Both the position numbers and the translations under genes were made by a program. A stretch of DNA of 64,000 nt from NCBI GenBank assembly GCA_046348685.1, contig JAXMDT010000003.1:62001-126000 (forward strand), given 5' to 3'. Origin of the DNA: JAXMDT01 sp046348685 (GTDB lineage Bacteria; Pseudomonadota; Alphaproteobacteria; Rickettsiales; UBA998). Below, one piece after another: positions 30,120 to 38,841 of this stretch. Under the pieces are notes generated by a model. It searched no databases. It saw only the letters and a list, made by a program, of their open reading frames with translations, and had not been told where the DNA came from. Position 1 is the stretch's first letter, and every line of letters begins with the position of its first letter.

Positions 30120-31283
30120 TCAGAGTTTAAGTCTGTTTTTTATCTTACGCATTAAGTGTTTAGTGGAAAACATCATGCGCTTAGCATCGATTAAGCAGGT
30201 GTCACCGCTCATTGACAGCGTATGGAAACCATGCGGGTTGAGACCCGGCTCCGGTAGAATGTGAGTGATTTCGCGTTCTTCGTAGCGTTCAGGATCGCAG
30301 GTGAGGATCTCCATGATGCGTATGGAACCGCCATAAACTTCAGAGCAATCCTGCGCCGGGCGATAGAGCTTACCATGCACTAAAAATGGCGTTCCGCCAC
30401 AGCGGGCACGACGCGGATCGAGCACGACTGGATTACCCGCATGCGCCTGCCACGGCCCTTGCAGCAAATCGGCATAGCATAAGTTGAGATTATCAAACGG
30501 ATCGATATCTACATCGGTATATGCCACCCAAAATTTGCCCGCATGCTGAAACAAGATGCTATCAGCGGCAGCTTTATTTTCGAGAATGGTTGTATGCAGT
30601 TGCCAATGGCCGTCTTCCAGACGGAAAAGCTGCAGGGTTCGCGCGCTGCAGGATTCCGGCAACGCATAGATGTTTCCTTCATGTTCAAATGTATATGGGA
30701 AGGAGAGATGTCCTGGTAGCGGCGGGGGAATCTCCAGTTCCTGAGTGATGGTTTTGCCATCCACTTCCAGTGAGATTAGCCGGCCAAGCTGGGTTTTGTA
30801 GTCAAACTCCTCGCAGAAAATAACAGTATCATCTCCCGGCAACGCAAATGGATCGGCGAGATAGCGATGGGCTTCTCGTGTGCCAATCCATTCTATATAA
30901 GGTAATTTTTTCCAAGTGAGGGAGACTTGAATTGGTTGATAAACGCGGCCAATCATCCAGCTTTCGTAGAATACAATGCTTTCGAGCTTGCGTATCAGTT
31001 TGCGCCAGAAGAGGCGTGCTTTCATCGCTAACGATAAAGGAATAGAAGATAATTTCACATCAAAAGAAAGCAGGGATGCGCGACGCCTTAAGCGTTCGAA
31101 AGTCACTTCGACATTGCCGGGGACTGCAGAAAAACTGGCGGTGCGTAAAATGGAATTGCCGTTGCGCAGCTCAATATCCAGAACAGCATGCTTTTTTAAC
31201 GCTGCCTGAACCAGAATAGAGGTATCGGAAATGGGGATATTGCCAGCCCAGGTGACGAAATAACCTGTGTCGCGCGTGGCCAC
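30120..31283 (-). CDS. GINT1-like beta-propeller protein (glucosamine inositolphosphorylceramide transferase 1 N-terminal type)
   Basis: A 387-residue protein whose C-terminal two thirds read as a five-bladed propeller of GH43-like shape: HRYLADPFALPGDDTVIFCEEFDY, LSFPYTFEHEGNIYALPES, WVAYTDVDIDPFDNLNLCYA and RCGGTPFLVHGKLYRPAQDC. The N-terminal 120 residues form a separate domain. Similar modules occur in plant GINT1 and in bacterial polysaccharide loci, often with formyltransferase-like domains; the reaction is unknown. The start is a GTG with AGGG six bases upstream. It follows the GumC-like gene by 12 bases, so it is probably part of the wza-wzz operon. Confidence 0.65.
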   Translation of the reverse strand: MATRDTGYFVTWAGNIPISDTSILVQAALKKHAVLDIELRNGNSILRTASFSAVPGNVEVTFERLRRRASLLSFDVKLSSIPLSLAMKARLFWRKLIRKLESIVFYESWMIGRVYQPIQVSLTWKKLPYIEWIGTREAHRYLADPFALPGDDTVIFCEEFDYKTQLGRLISLEVDGKTITQELEIPPPLPGHLSFPYTFEHEGNIYALPESCSARTLQLFRLEDGHWQLHTTILENKAAADSILFQHAGKFWVAYTDVDIDPFDNLNLCYADLLQGPWQAHAGNPVVLDPRRARCGGTPFLVHGKLYRPAQDCSEVYGGSIRIMEILTCDPERYEEREITHILPEPGLNPHGFHTLSMSGDTCLIDAKRMMFSTKHLMRKIKNRLKL

Positions 31284-31295
31284 GATTGCCCTGTC

Positions 31296-32507
31296 TTAGC
31301 GCCGGCGGCGATGAGGGATGGCAGCAAGAACGGGAAGGCCCAAGTGCCTTTCTACGTGCTCAGGCGTCAGATAACCGCTGCGCGAAAATTCACTGATCGC
31401 AGCGACCAGCAGGGTCGAAATGATCGACAGAAACACGCCGCCCAAAATAATCAGCATCTGTATACTCTTTGGTTCCGGTGCGGCGGCAGGATTTTGAATC
31501 ATGCGCACGCTATCAGCCCTAGCTTTTTGAAAGGTATCATATGAATTTGCTTCGTCATATTTATTGGTAAACATATCGTAGGATTTCTCAGCAACATCGG
31601 CTTCGCGCTTGAGATTATTATAGGTATGTTCTTTGGCATCCAGCTCATCCAGCTGGATGTTGATATCCGCAATCTGCCTTTCGAGGTCTGGATTAACGAG
31701 GATACTCAACTGGCGTTCGAGATCGGCACGGCGCTTTAAAAGCTCTGTCCGCTGATCCTGCAGCGAGAAAATCATGTTGGTACGCTTGAAATTATCGACA
31801 GCGCGGTTGGCCCACAGAACGCGGCCTCTGCTGTTCGTAACTTCTTTCTTCGCAAGTTCGGCGCGCGGCTCAAGATAAAGCGCCTTGCGCTTCTCAAAAT
31901 AAATGTTGAGCAACTTATCCAATGTTGCTACGGCGACTTCCGGATCAGCATGCTCATAGGAAATGTTAATAACAGCAGATTCTTTTTCAAGAAAAATGGA
32001 AAACCGTTTTTCAAAAATTTCGACGGCTTTTGCAACGCGTTGCTTTTTTTGTTCTTCTTCTGACAGTTTAGGTTCTTTTTTCGGGACGATGCCGAGCATG
32101 GCATTGATTTTGGCTTCTGTTATATCTTTCAGGTTGCTGGCGAAAAGGCGTATGCCTGACGGCTTAATTAGGTTCGGGTAAAGCGTTTCGACGCCCATTT
32201 CTTCGACCAGGCGCTTATGAAGATCATAGCTGCCAAGAATAGCAACTTCCGCTTTGAAAATCTGCTCCACGTTGAACGGAATTACCGAGGGGGGACCGTT
32301 ACCGGTATTGCTTTCCGGCTGATAAACATATTCAGATCCAAGGCGCACCAGCAGCACGCTGCTTGCCGTATATCGGGGCGTAGGAACAAAAGAAATGGCA
32401 ACAATAATAATTAGCGGAATAAGAAATGCCAGCGCCAACCGAAGACGATACTTGTAAAAGAATATAAGCAGTTCGCGTTTGAGCGTGCCTTCGGTTGATG
32501 CGGACAT
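31296..32507 (-). CDS. Wzz/GumC-type polysaccharide co-polymerase
   Basis: An inner-membrane chain-length regulator and export partner. A first transmembrane helix (about residues 25-47, ALAFLIPLIIIVAISF) is followed by TPRYTASSVLLVRLG, a long periplasmic coiled-coil region (about 200-330), then a Pro-containing second helix (PEPKSIQMLIILGGVFLSIISTLLV) and a short cytoplasmic tail. No kinase domain is attached; the ATPase is the separate gene at 29380. The start at 32507 has GGAAGAGAG upstream and lies ten bases after the Wza stop. The longer frame to 32687 would overlap wza and is rejected. Confidence 0.9.
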   Translation of the reverse strand: MSASTEGTLKRELLIFFYKYRLRLALAFLIPLIIIVAISFVPTPRYTASSVLLVRLGSEYVYQPESNTGNGPPSVIPFNVEQIFKAEVAILGSYDLHKRLVEEMGVETLYPNLIKPSGIRLFASNLKDITEAKINAMLGIVPKKEPKLSEEEQKKQRVAKAVEIFEKRFSIFLEKESAVINISYEHADPEVAVATLDKLLNIYFEKRKALYLEPRAELAKKEVTNSRGRVLWANRAVDNFKRTNMIFSLQDQRTELLKRRADLERQLSILVNPDLERQIADINIQLDELDAKEHTYNNLKREADVAEKSYDMFTNKYDEANSYDTFQKARADSVRMIQNPAAAPEPKSIQMLIILGGVFLSIISTLLVAAISEFSRSGYLTPEHVERHLGLPVLAAIPHRRRR

Positions 32508-32517
32508 GACTCTCTTC

Positions 32518-33231
32518 CTAGTTATTGGTGACAACGACGCTGGTTCCGAACGGTAACGCTTGGCGGATGTTCTGATCAACCCAACGGTCGAAGGCAGCGG
32601 CATCGGACGGCGGTACCAGAACTTGGTCGCCAGGATAAATAAAGACGTTCTGAGACATATCCTCGCCGCTAATGATTTTGTCAACATTCAGCGCATACGC
32701 TTTTTCATGGCCATCATTTTCGCGGCGTACGAGTACGACTTCGTTGCGGCGGGCTGCCGGAGTAACCCAGCCCGCTTCGGTCAGCACCTGCAGGAGATTT
32801 TCATTTTTAGTGATTTCAACTGGTCCCGGCTTGAAAACTTCTCCGCCAACATACGCTTTCTGACCGGCAAAGCTGCGAACCACAACGACCATATCCGGCT
32901 GTTTAATATAAGCAGACAGTTTGTCTTTGATTTCGGCGGACAGCTCTTGCGGCGTTTTACCTGCGGCGAGGATATCTTGGATAAACATAAGGGAAATGCG
33001 TCCATCCGGACGAACCTGCATCACATCGTTTAGTTCCGGTGCGAAGAAAAAGTTTATAGCGAGTTCGTCGCCAATGCCGATCTGATATGGTTTGATAACG
33101 CGCTCGGTTGAGCTCAGGGTGGATTTTACCATGGGTGCGGGAACCTTTACAGTCGGTGCGCAAGCGGACATAGAGAGCAGTAGGACGCTCAAGCTGCAAA
33201 TAATCATTTGATTGCGGCTAAGTAATGACAT
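32518..33231 (-). CDS. Wza-type outer-membrane polysaccharide export lipoprotein
   Basis: A lipoprotein signal ends in LLLSMSAC (lipobox). The Poly_export domain follows (YQIGIGDELAINFFFAPELNDVMQVRPDGRISL) and then SLBB-type domains (KAYVGGEVFKPGPVEI, YPGDQVLVPPSD). It forms the outer-membrane channel for the exopolysaccharide. At 237 residues it is short compared with E. coli Wza (about 380), as in other OPX proteins with fewer SLBB domains. The ATG at 33231 has GGGGG five bases upstream and is preferred to the TTG at 33243. First gene of the wza-wzz-propeller group. Confidence 0.92.
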   Translation of the reverse strand: MSLLSRNQMIICSLSVLLLSMSACAPTVKVPAPMVKSTLSSTERVIKPYQIGIGDELAINFFFAPELNDVMQVRPDGRISLMFIQDILAAGKTPQELSAEIKDKLSAYIKQPDMVVVVRSFAGQKAYVGGEVFKPGPVEITKNENLLQVLTEAGWVTPAARRNEVVLVRRENDGHEKAYALNVDKIISGEDMSQNVFIYPGDQVLVPPSDAAAFDRWVDQNIRQALPFGTSVVVTNN

Positions 33232-33394
33232 GGTTTCCCCCAAGTTTTATACAGTATTGGTGTTTTTGTTACGTGCATCTACATACGCTAAAACAACGTA
33301 AAAAAGCAAGCGAAAAGTTTAATAAATAATTAACACATCCCAAGCAAGACAATGTGCCGAGTTTTATTATAATTATTTATATCAATTGGATAGA

Positions 33395-35275
33395 TTAAAA
33401 TGATAACTTATACTGTCTTTGAAAAAGCTCTAAATTAAGCAGAATCCAAATTAACTTTTCATGATTCTTCCGGCCATTTACATGTTCATCCAGGTATCTT
33501 CCTAGTACTTGCTTATTGTAGAAAGATTGTGTGAGGGAATCTGATCCCAACAGATGATCATATACATAATCTTTCAGTGTAGTACGGAACCAGCGGCTGA
33601 CCGGAACTCGAAAGCCAACTTTGCGGCGAGTTAATATTTCGGCAGGTAGTATAGGTTTCATCGATTCACGCAGCAGCCATTTCTGAGTGCCGCCGCGTAT
33701 GCGATAGCTGTCAGGCAACCTGGTAATAAAGTGCGTCAACTCATGATCCATGAATGGCATGCGCCCTTCAATGGAGGCAGCCATGGTCATACGGTCACCG
33801 CGCTCAAGAAGATTATCCGGCAGCCAGGACGCTTGATCGAAGAATAAAACACGGCGAAGTGCAGCGCGTTGTTCAGTCGTGAATGCGCGATCACTGACTG
33901 CGCGTGGAGGTATGGAAATCGCGGAAAGCGCATTGCGTTCTTTAAGATTCAATGCGCCAAACCAACGTGGCAAACGTTCTTTTGGATCGCGCAGCCCCAT
34001 GCTTTCGACTAACGTACGGACGCGGTAGAAAGAGTGCGGCAGGAGGTTGGCCAGCGGTTCGACGACATAGTCATGCAGTGTCGCCGGCACGATAGATTGA
34101 TAGAGTGCGGCATAGGGTTCAAACTTGTGTTTAGGGTAGCCGGCAAGCATTTCGTCGGAACCTTCGCCGCTCAGCACCATTTTCACGGTTTTTCCAGCTT
34201 CGCGAGCGAGGGCAAACACCCCGATATCGGTAGGTTCTGCCATAGGTCCGTCGTTATAACCAATCGTCTCTGGCAGCAATGTCATGATGTCTTCCGCAAC
34301 CATGACGAGCTCATGATGATTGGTTTTGAAATGATCGGCAACCATCCTGGCGTAATTCAGTTCGCTGAACTGCGCTTCTTTAAAACCCAGTGAGAAGGTG
34401 TTAATCGGGAGGCTGCTGTGGCGGCACATCAGCGCAACGATTGCCGAACTGTCGAGACCTCCAGATAAGAAAGCGCCGAAGGGAACATCGGAAATCATCC
34501 GCAGGCGTACGCATTCATCAAGCTTATCCATAAATCCAGAGAGTGCTTCCGCATTACCGGGATCTTTGCCTGGAGTACGATCAGCATCTGGCGGCAGATA
34601 GTAATTCATGATACGAAGTGAGCCGCTCTTGAAAACAGCGTACGAGCCTGGTTCAAGTTTTGTGATATTTTTAAATAAAGTATGAGGGCCTGGCACATAT
34701 CTGTATTGCAGATAATTCTGAACCGAAGCGAGATCCATTTCGCGTGAAACCATAGGGTTGGCCAAAAGTGATTTTATTTCAGAGCCAAAAATCAGGTTGT
34801 CCTGCTGCTGCCAGAGAAAAAGCGGCTTTTTACCAAAGCGGTCGCGTGCAATAAAAAGCTCTTCTTCCGCCGCATCCCATAGCGCAAATGCGAACATGCC
34901 GCGGAAGCGTTTCACGCAATCCACGCCCCAAGCCCGGTAGGCCTCCAAAAGTACTTCGGTGTCAGAGGTAGTACGGAAGATGTGACCCAGCGCTTTTAAC
35001 TCATCGCGCAATTCCATGAAGTTGTATATTTCACCGTTAAAAACAAGGCTGATAGTGCCGTCCGGCGAATGCATCGGCTGCTCGCCGGTAACCAGATCAA
35101 TGATCGCAAGACGGCGATGCGAAAGTGCGATGGAGAAACGGTTATTACGTGTCTGAGTCTGAAAAATGCCGCTGCCATCGGGACCTCGGTGTGAGATGGC
35201 ATTATTCATGCGTTGCAAAATATCGGTGGAAAGCGCTTTTTCACTACTGATAGCCCAACCTGTAAAACCGCACAT
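33395..35275 (-). CDS. asnB: Asparagine synthase (glutamine-hydrolysing)-type amidotransferase
   Basis: An N-terminal class II glutaminase domain (Cys2 nucleophile in MCGFTGW, then ISHRGPDGSGIF and LVFNGEIYNF) is followed by a synthetase domain with the PP-loop SGGLDSSAIVAL and LSGEGSDEMLAGY, and a C-terminal KWLLRESMKPILPAEIL. Length (626) is normal for the AsnB group. In polysaccharide loci such enzymes are thought to amidate or otherwise modify the sugar units rather than make free asparagine; which applies here cannot be told. It is preceded by 111 bases holding an 11-bp hairpin. Confidence 0.92.
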   Translation of the reverse strand: MCGFTGWAISSEKALSTDILQRMNNAISHRGPDGSGIFQTQTRNNRFSIALSHRRLAIIDLVTGEQPMHSPDGTISLVFNGEIYNFMELRDELKALGHIFRTTSDTEVLLEAYRAWGVDCVKRFRGMFAFALWDAAEEELFIARDRFGKKPLFLWQQQDNLIFGSEIKSLLANPMVSREMDLASVQNYLQYRYVPGPHTLFKNITKLEPGSYAVFKSGSLRIMNYYLPPDADRTPGKDPGNAEALSGFMDKLDECVRLRMISDVPFGAFLSGGLDSSAIVALMCRHSSLPINTFSLGFKEAQFSELNYARMVADHFKTNHHELVMVAEDIMTLLPETIGYNDGPMAEPTDIGVFALAREAGKTVKMVLSGEGSDEMLAGYPKHKFEPYAALYQSIVPATLHDYVVEPLANLLPHSFYRVRTLVESMGLRDPKERLPRWFGALNLKERNALSAISIPPRAVSDRAFTTEQRAALRRVLFFDQASWLPDNLLERGDRMTMAASIEGRMPFMDHELTHFITRLPDSYRIRGGTQKWLLRESMKPILPAEILTRRKVGFRVPVSRWFRTTLKDYVYDHLLGSDSLTQSFYNKQVLGRYLDEHVNGRKNHEKLIWILLNLELFQRQYKLSF

Positions 35276-35347
35276 AACGTCCCGTCAATTTATAGGGTAA
35301 TCCCCAGTTTATGTAGACGTATGGTTGCCGGAGAAAAGTGTGAAATA

Positions 35348-35374
35348 CAAGCAGAAAGGTAAACTTTCTGCTTG
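35348..35374 (-). terminator. Perfect 11-bp hairpin between two reverse-strand genes
   Basis: CAAGCAGAAAG (35348-35358), loop GTAAA, CTTTCTGCTTG (35364-35374). It lies 12 bases after the stop of the secreted protein at 35387 and 73 bases before asnB on the same strand. There is no clear U-run right after the stem on the reverse strand, so it may be a weak terminator, a processing site or an mRNA-stabilising stem. Confidence 0.45.
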
Positions 35375-35386
35375 ATAACTCTGAGC

Positions 35387-35866
35387 TTAATTTAAAAGGA
35401 CGCCTACGTTTATATACTGAGTCGGGTCAATAGTTATAACAGTATATTTATTTGCCGATTTAATGGGCTCGGGCGGCGGAGCCGGACGCGTTTTAATGGA
35501 CGTTGCATTAATATAATTGGCGCAGCGGTCAGGTGAGCATGTATAGCTAAAGCGCCGACCTTCAGCGGTAATGCCGCTATAATTAATCTGGCTGCCAACA
35601 GCATGCTTGATGATGGTCCAGGATTTTCCATTAGCGTTGCCGGTATAAACAGTACGGTCGCCTGACTGACGTTCCACCATATGCCATGGATTGCCGGTAT
35701 ATTGATCGCGTCCAGAATACATAATGCTTTCTAATGGCGTAAGCGCGGCCTGAACGCTGCGATCATTCTCGCTGCACGGTCCGGGAATCGAATTTTTAAA
35801 GCAGGTCGCTTCTGCCGAAATCGGCACCAGAAGACTTAAGGCAAAGATGAAAAGCAGATGTTTCAT
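35387..35866 (-). CDS. Small secreted protein, unknown function
   Basis: A 159-residue protein with a clear signal peptide (MKHLLFIFALSLLVPISAEA|TC). The mature part has four cysteines (CFKNSIPGPC and CSPDRC), probably as disulfides, and a segment built of short beta-like pieces (YTGNPWHMVERQSGDRTVYTGNANGKSW). I recognise no family. It sits 7 bases downstream of the WbaP-type transferase on the same strand, so it probably belongs to the EPS operon and may act on the polymer in the periplasm. Confidence 0.6.
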   Translation of the reverse strand: MKHLLFIFALSLLVPISAEATCFKNSIPGPCSENDRSVQAALTPLESIMYSGRDQYTGNPWHMVERQSGDRTVYTGNANGKSWTIIKHAVGSQINYSGITAEGRRFSYTCSPDRCANYINATSIKTRPAPPPEPIKSANKYTVITIDPTQYINVGVLLN

Positions 35867-35873
35867 GGTTGGC

Positions 35874-37391
35874 CTAGAATGCGTTTTCTTTTTTCAGCAG
35901 GGCTGGGATTGTTTTCAGTATTATAACAATATCCATCCATAAACTCCAGTTGCGCGCGTAACAAACTTCAAGTGCAACGCGTTCTTTAAAAGTCAATGCG
36001 TTACGGCCGCTGACCTGCCACGGACCGGTGATGCCGGGGCGAACGCTTTCATAATAAACAAAATCGTCCTCGTAATAGTTTTCCTGGCCGGGCATGATCG
36101 GACGCGGGCCGACAAGGCTCATATCGCCTTTTACAACGTTGATCAGTTGCGGCAGTTCATCAATGCTTGTTTTGCGAATAAAGTGACCAAGGCGCGTGAT
36201 GCGTACGTCGTTTTTAAGCTTCTGGAATTGCTGCCATTCATCAGCTGCCTTCGGATTCTCAGCTAAATATTTTACGAGAAACGCTTCGGCATCGATCCGC
36301 ATAGAGCGAAATTTGAAGCAGCGGAACTGCTCACCGTCGCGCCCGGTGCGCGCCTGCGTAAAGAATGCAGGGCCACCATCTCTGCGAATCAGGACTGTCA
36401 GCAGGATAAAAAGTGGTGAGAGCAAAAGAAGTGCGGTGCCGGCCACCATGATATCGAACCCACGTTTCAGCATACGCGGCAGCGGTAGATAAAGACGATT
36501 GGTGTCGTGCAGCATCATGACGTCGTGCATCATGAAGTGATGTGGAGATAGTGTGCTGGAAGGGAGATCCATCCACGGCGGAATGATTGAGCAGGGCACG
36601 CGCTCACGCACCAGCGCCTTTAACGCGCCCTGGTGTATTTCGAGTTCGCTGCCATCCAGCGCCAGAAAAATGTGACAGGCTTGGAATTTGTGTAGCAATT
36701 TTTTCCAGGCGTTAGGCTGTGTCATCTGCTGCAGATTCTTTGCGGAAATCTGACGAACGATGGTAAAGCCCATTTGCGGTTCGCGTTTGAGAGCCTTTAT
36801 CGCCGCAGTAGCGGAATGGCCGTCACCGATTAGGATTGCCGGTACCGACCAGCGCCCAAGCGACATCAGGACTGTGCGGACAACGCGGCGTAGGATTAAA
36901 ATTAGTCCGGCAAATAAAACCCAGCTTAAGCCAAGCCAGAGACGGGAGAAATCACTTTTGGCGGCGAATTCAATGAAGCCGCACATCAAAAAGCCGATAA
37001 CGGCAATTGTAACGATATGTCCGACCGCTTCCCAATACGGAAGGCGCTGACGGTAGTGCCCACGCGTGTCCAGCCACAGCAGGGATGCAGCACCCAGACC
37101 AGCGAAGATGAAAAATTGTTTTGAGGTATCGAAACTGATGAGTGGCTGAAACGTATCATGTAGCAGGTAGGTATTAGCCATCCATGCCAACAAGCCGCCC
37201 AGAATGAATGAAATCGTTAATGCAAGCATATCGCTGATTAAAAGGCAGCGACCAGCAAATTTTAAGGTATCGCCAAATGCTTGAGCCGATTTGATATCGG
37301 AAGCAATATTTTCGAGCAGAACAATATGAGGCGTATTATCCTCAGTCTGCTCGATAAGGTCGGTTTGGGCCAGATTGGTTGCTTTTGACAT
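35874..37391 (-). CDS. WbaP/GumD-type polyprenyl-phosphate hexose-1-phosphate transferase (EPS initiation)
   Basis: Transfers the first sugar-1-phosphate to undecaprenyl phosphate. N-terminal: four membrane helices, then a CoA-binding-like domain (PAILIGDGHSATAAIKAL). C-terminal catalytic domain from about residue 310: KRGFDIMVAGTALLLLSPLF, FFTQARTGRDGEQFRCFKFRSM, RKTSIDELPQLINVVKGDMSLVGPRP and RPGITGPWQVSGRN, all PNPT signatures. The full-length, multi-helix form is typical of WbaP (galactose) and GumD/WcaJ (glucose) enzymes. The presence of galE in the next gene fits a galactose primer but does not prove it. Confidence 0.92.
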   Translation of the reverse strand: MSKATNLAQTDLIEQTEDNTPHIVLLENIASDIKSAQAFGDTLKFAGRCLLISDMLALTISFILGGLLAWMANTYLLHDTFQPLISFDTSKQFFIFAGLGAASLLWLDTRGHYRQRLPYWEAVGHIVTIAVIGFLMCGFIEFAAKSDFSRLWLGLSWVLFAGLILILRRVVRTVLMSLGRWSVPAILIGDGHSATAAIKALKREPQMGFTIVRQISAKNLQQMTQPNAWKKLLHKFQACHIFLALDGSELEIHQGALKALVRERVPCSIIPPWMDLPSSTLSPHHFMMHDVMMLHDTNRLYLPLPRMLKRGFDIMVAGTALLLLSPLFILLTVLIRRDGGPAFFTQARTGRDGEQFRCFKFRSMRIDAEAFLVKYLAENPKAADEWQQFQKLKNDVRITRLGHFIRKTSIDELPQLINVVKGDMSLVGPRPIMPGQENYYEDDFVYYESVRPGITGPWQVSGRNALTFKERVALEVCYARNWSLWMDIVIILKTIPALLKKENAF

Positions 37392-37515
37392 ACGCCTCTT
37401 AATATTATTAATTTTCTCTTAGCGCGCTGCAGCATTATTAATAAATTTATTTAAAAGGCAAGCAAATTATCGGTAAATCTTAAAGAAAATAGTTAATCTG
37501 AGTGTGTATCTTTTA

Positions 37516-38493
37516 TTAATAATGCGATTTTTCCCATTGCCACGCATGAGAAATGATTGTCGGCAAATCCGATAAATTTGGGGACCAACCAAGAGCTTTC
37601 TGTGCGGCCGAACCATCAGCAACCAGAATCGCGGGATCACCGGCGCGACGTTCAGCAATTTTCATGGGAATGTTTTTACCTGTAATTTTTTTTGCGGACT
37701 CAATCACCTGTTTTACGGAATAACCCGTACCAGTGCCGAGATTGTAAGAACCAAAATTAAGTCCTTCTTTCAATTTTTTCCAAAGCAGAAAATGGGCTTC
37801 TGCTAAATCTTTCACATGGATGTAGTCGCGCACGCAGGTCCCATCCGGTGTTGGATAGTCTGTACCGAAAATCTGAATTTCTGGAATGCGCCCTGCCGCT
37901 GCCTGGAGTACGAGCGGAATCAAATGCGTTTCCGGCTCATGACATTCGCCGATAGTGCCATCAGGATGCGCGCCGGCAGCGTTAAAATATCTTAGGCAGC
38001 CATATTGCAAGCCGTAAGCGGCATGATAATCCGGCAGTAGATGCTCTATCATCAGCTTGCTGCGCCCGTAAGGATTTACGGGAAACGTAGGATGCGATTC
38101 ATCAATCAACGATGCCACGGGATTGCCAAAAATGGCGGCAGTGGAGGAAAAAATGAATCGCGGCACCTGATGACGTGCCATCGCGTTCAGAAGTGTCACG
38201 GTGTTGCCGACATTGTTGTCGTAATATTTTCCGGGATCGCGCACGGATTCACCAACCTGAATATAAGAAGCGAAGTGCATCACGCAGTCGAAGCGGTGCT
38301 GTTTGAATAGTGTCTCCAGCACGGCGCGGTCCGCCATGTCGCCTTCGACAAGTTCGGCCATGCCGACCGCTGCGCGTTTCCCTGAAGAGAGATTATCAAG
38401 CACAACGGGTGTAACGCCGCGATCTATCAGCTCGCGCACCATGTGCGAACCGATGTATCCCGCCCCCCCGACAATTAAAATCTGCTCTGACAT
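37516..38493 (-). CDS. galE: UDP-glucose 4-epimerase
   Basis: Interconverts UDP-glucose and UDP-galactose. Extended SDR: NAD-binding GGAGYIG (9-15), FASYIQVGESV, the catalytic SSTAAIFG and Tyr142-x3-Lys146 (YGRSK), then YFNAAGAHPDG and RDYIHVKDLA. At 325 residues it has the length of classic GalE. It probably supplies UDP-galactose for the exopolysaccharide. A 124-base gap without a recognisable terminator separates it from the downstream transferase gene, so they may form one unit. Confidence 0.93.
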   Translation of the reverse strand: MSEQILIVGGAGYIGSHMVRELIDRGVTPVVLDNLSSGKRAAVGMAELVEGDMADRAVLETLFKQHRFDCVMHFASYIQVGESVRDPGKYYDNNVGNTVTLLNAMARHQVPRFIFSSTAAIFGNPVASLIDESHPTFPVNPYGRSKLMIEHLLPDYHAAYGLQYGCLRYFNAAGAHPDGTIGECHEPETHLIPLVLQAAAGRIPEIQIFGTDYPTPDGTCVRDYIHVKDLAEAHFLLWKKLKEGLNFGSYNLGTGTGYSVKQVIESAKKITGKNIPMKIAERRAGDPAILVADGSAAQKALGWSPNLSDLPTIISHAWQWEKSHY

Positions 38494-38766
38494 ATATAGA
38501 TGTTATGATTACTGCTATGCGGGTTAGCAAGTTGGTTTTTTATAACGGCCTTACCAAAGTGCTTATTTTACATGCAGCGATTTTATGTATTTTCTTCTAA
38601 GTTATGTAACGGATTAAAAGTACAAAACACAGAAAATACAAAAGCAACTATGGAGATAAATCTAAGTATAAGATAAAAAATCTTTGGCTCCCAAGCATGC
38701 AAAGTAAAACTGCGCAAAGTCTGCAATTATATTGCAACATCTAACGCTAGTTGCTTTGTTTTCAAA
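38494..38766. other. Intergenic stretch without recognised gene, ending at a terminator
   Basis: AT-rich non-coding DNA between galE (reverse strand) and the MFS gene (forward strand). No open frame of note is seen on either strand. It must contain the galE promoter. Because it ends in a strong intrinsic terminator in the forward direction, it could hold a small untranslated RNA, but I see no known RNA family here. Confidence 0.4.
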
Positions 38767-38795
38767 AACAGGCCGGTCATTCCGGCCTGTTTTTA
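38767..38795 (+). terminator. Intrinsic terminator, bidirectional
   Basis: AACAGGCCGG (38767-38776), loop TCATT, CCGGCCTGTT (38782-38791), then a T-rich stretch. Ten perfect pairs with a GC-rich core. The reverse complement also has a T-run after the stem, so it can work both ways. It lies 46 bases before the MFS gene and follows no forward gene. Confidence 0.85.
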
Positions 38796-38841
38796 TTTGT
38801 ACTTCTATTGACGCCAACCTTCAAAAAGGCTTACTAGCGAT

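Noticed and set aside
32507..32687. Extended N-terminus of the Wzz/GumC-like protein
   Set aside because: The extra 60 residues lie inside the wza coding sequence and precede a good start with GGAAGAGAG at 32507.
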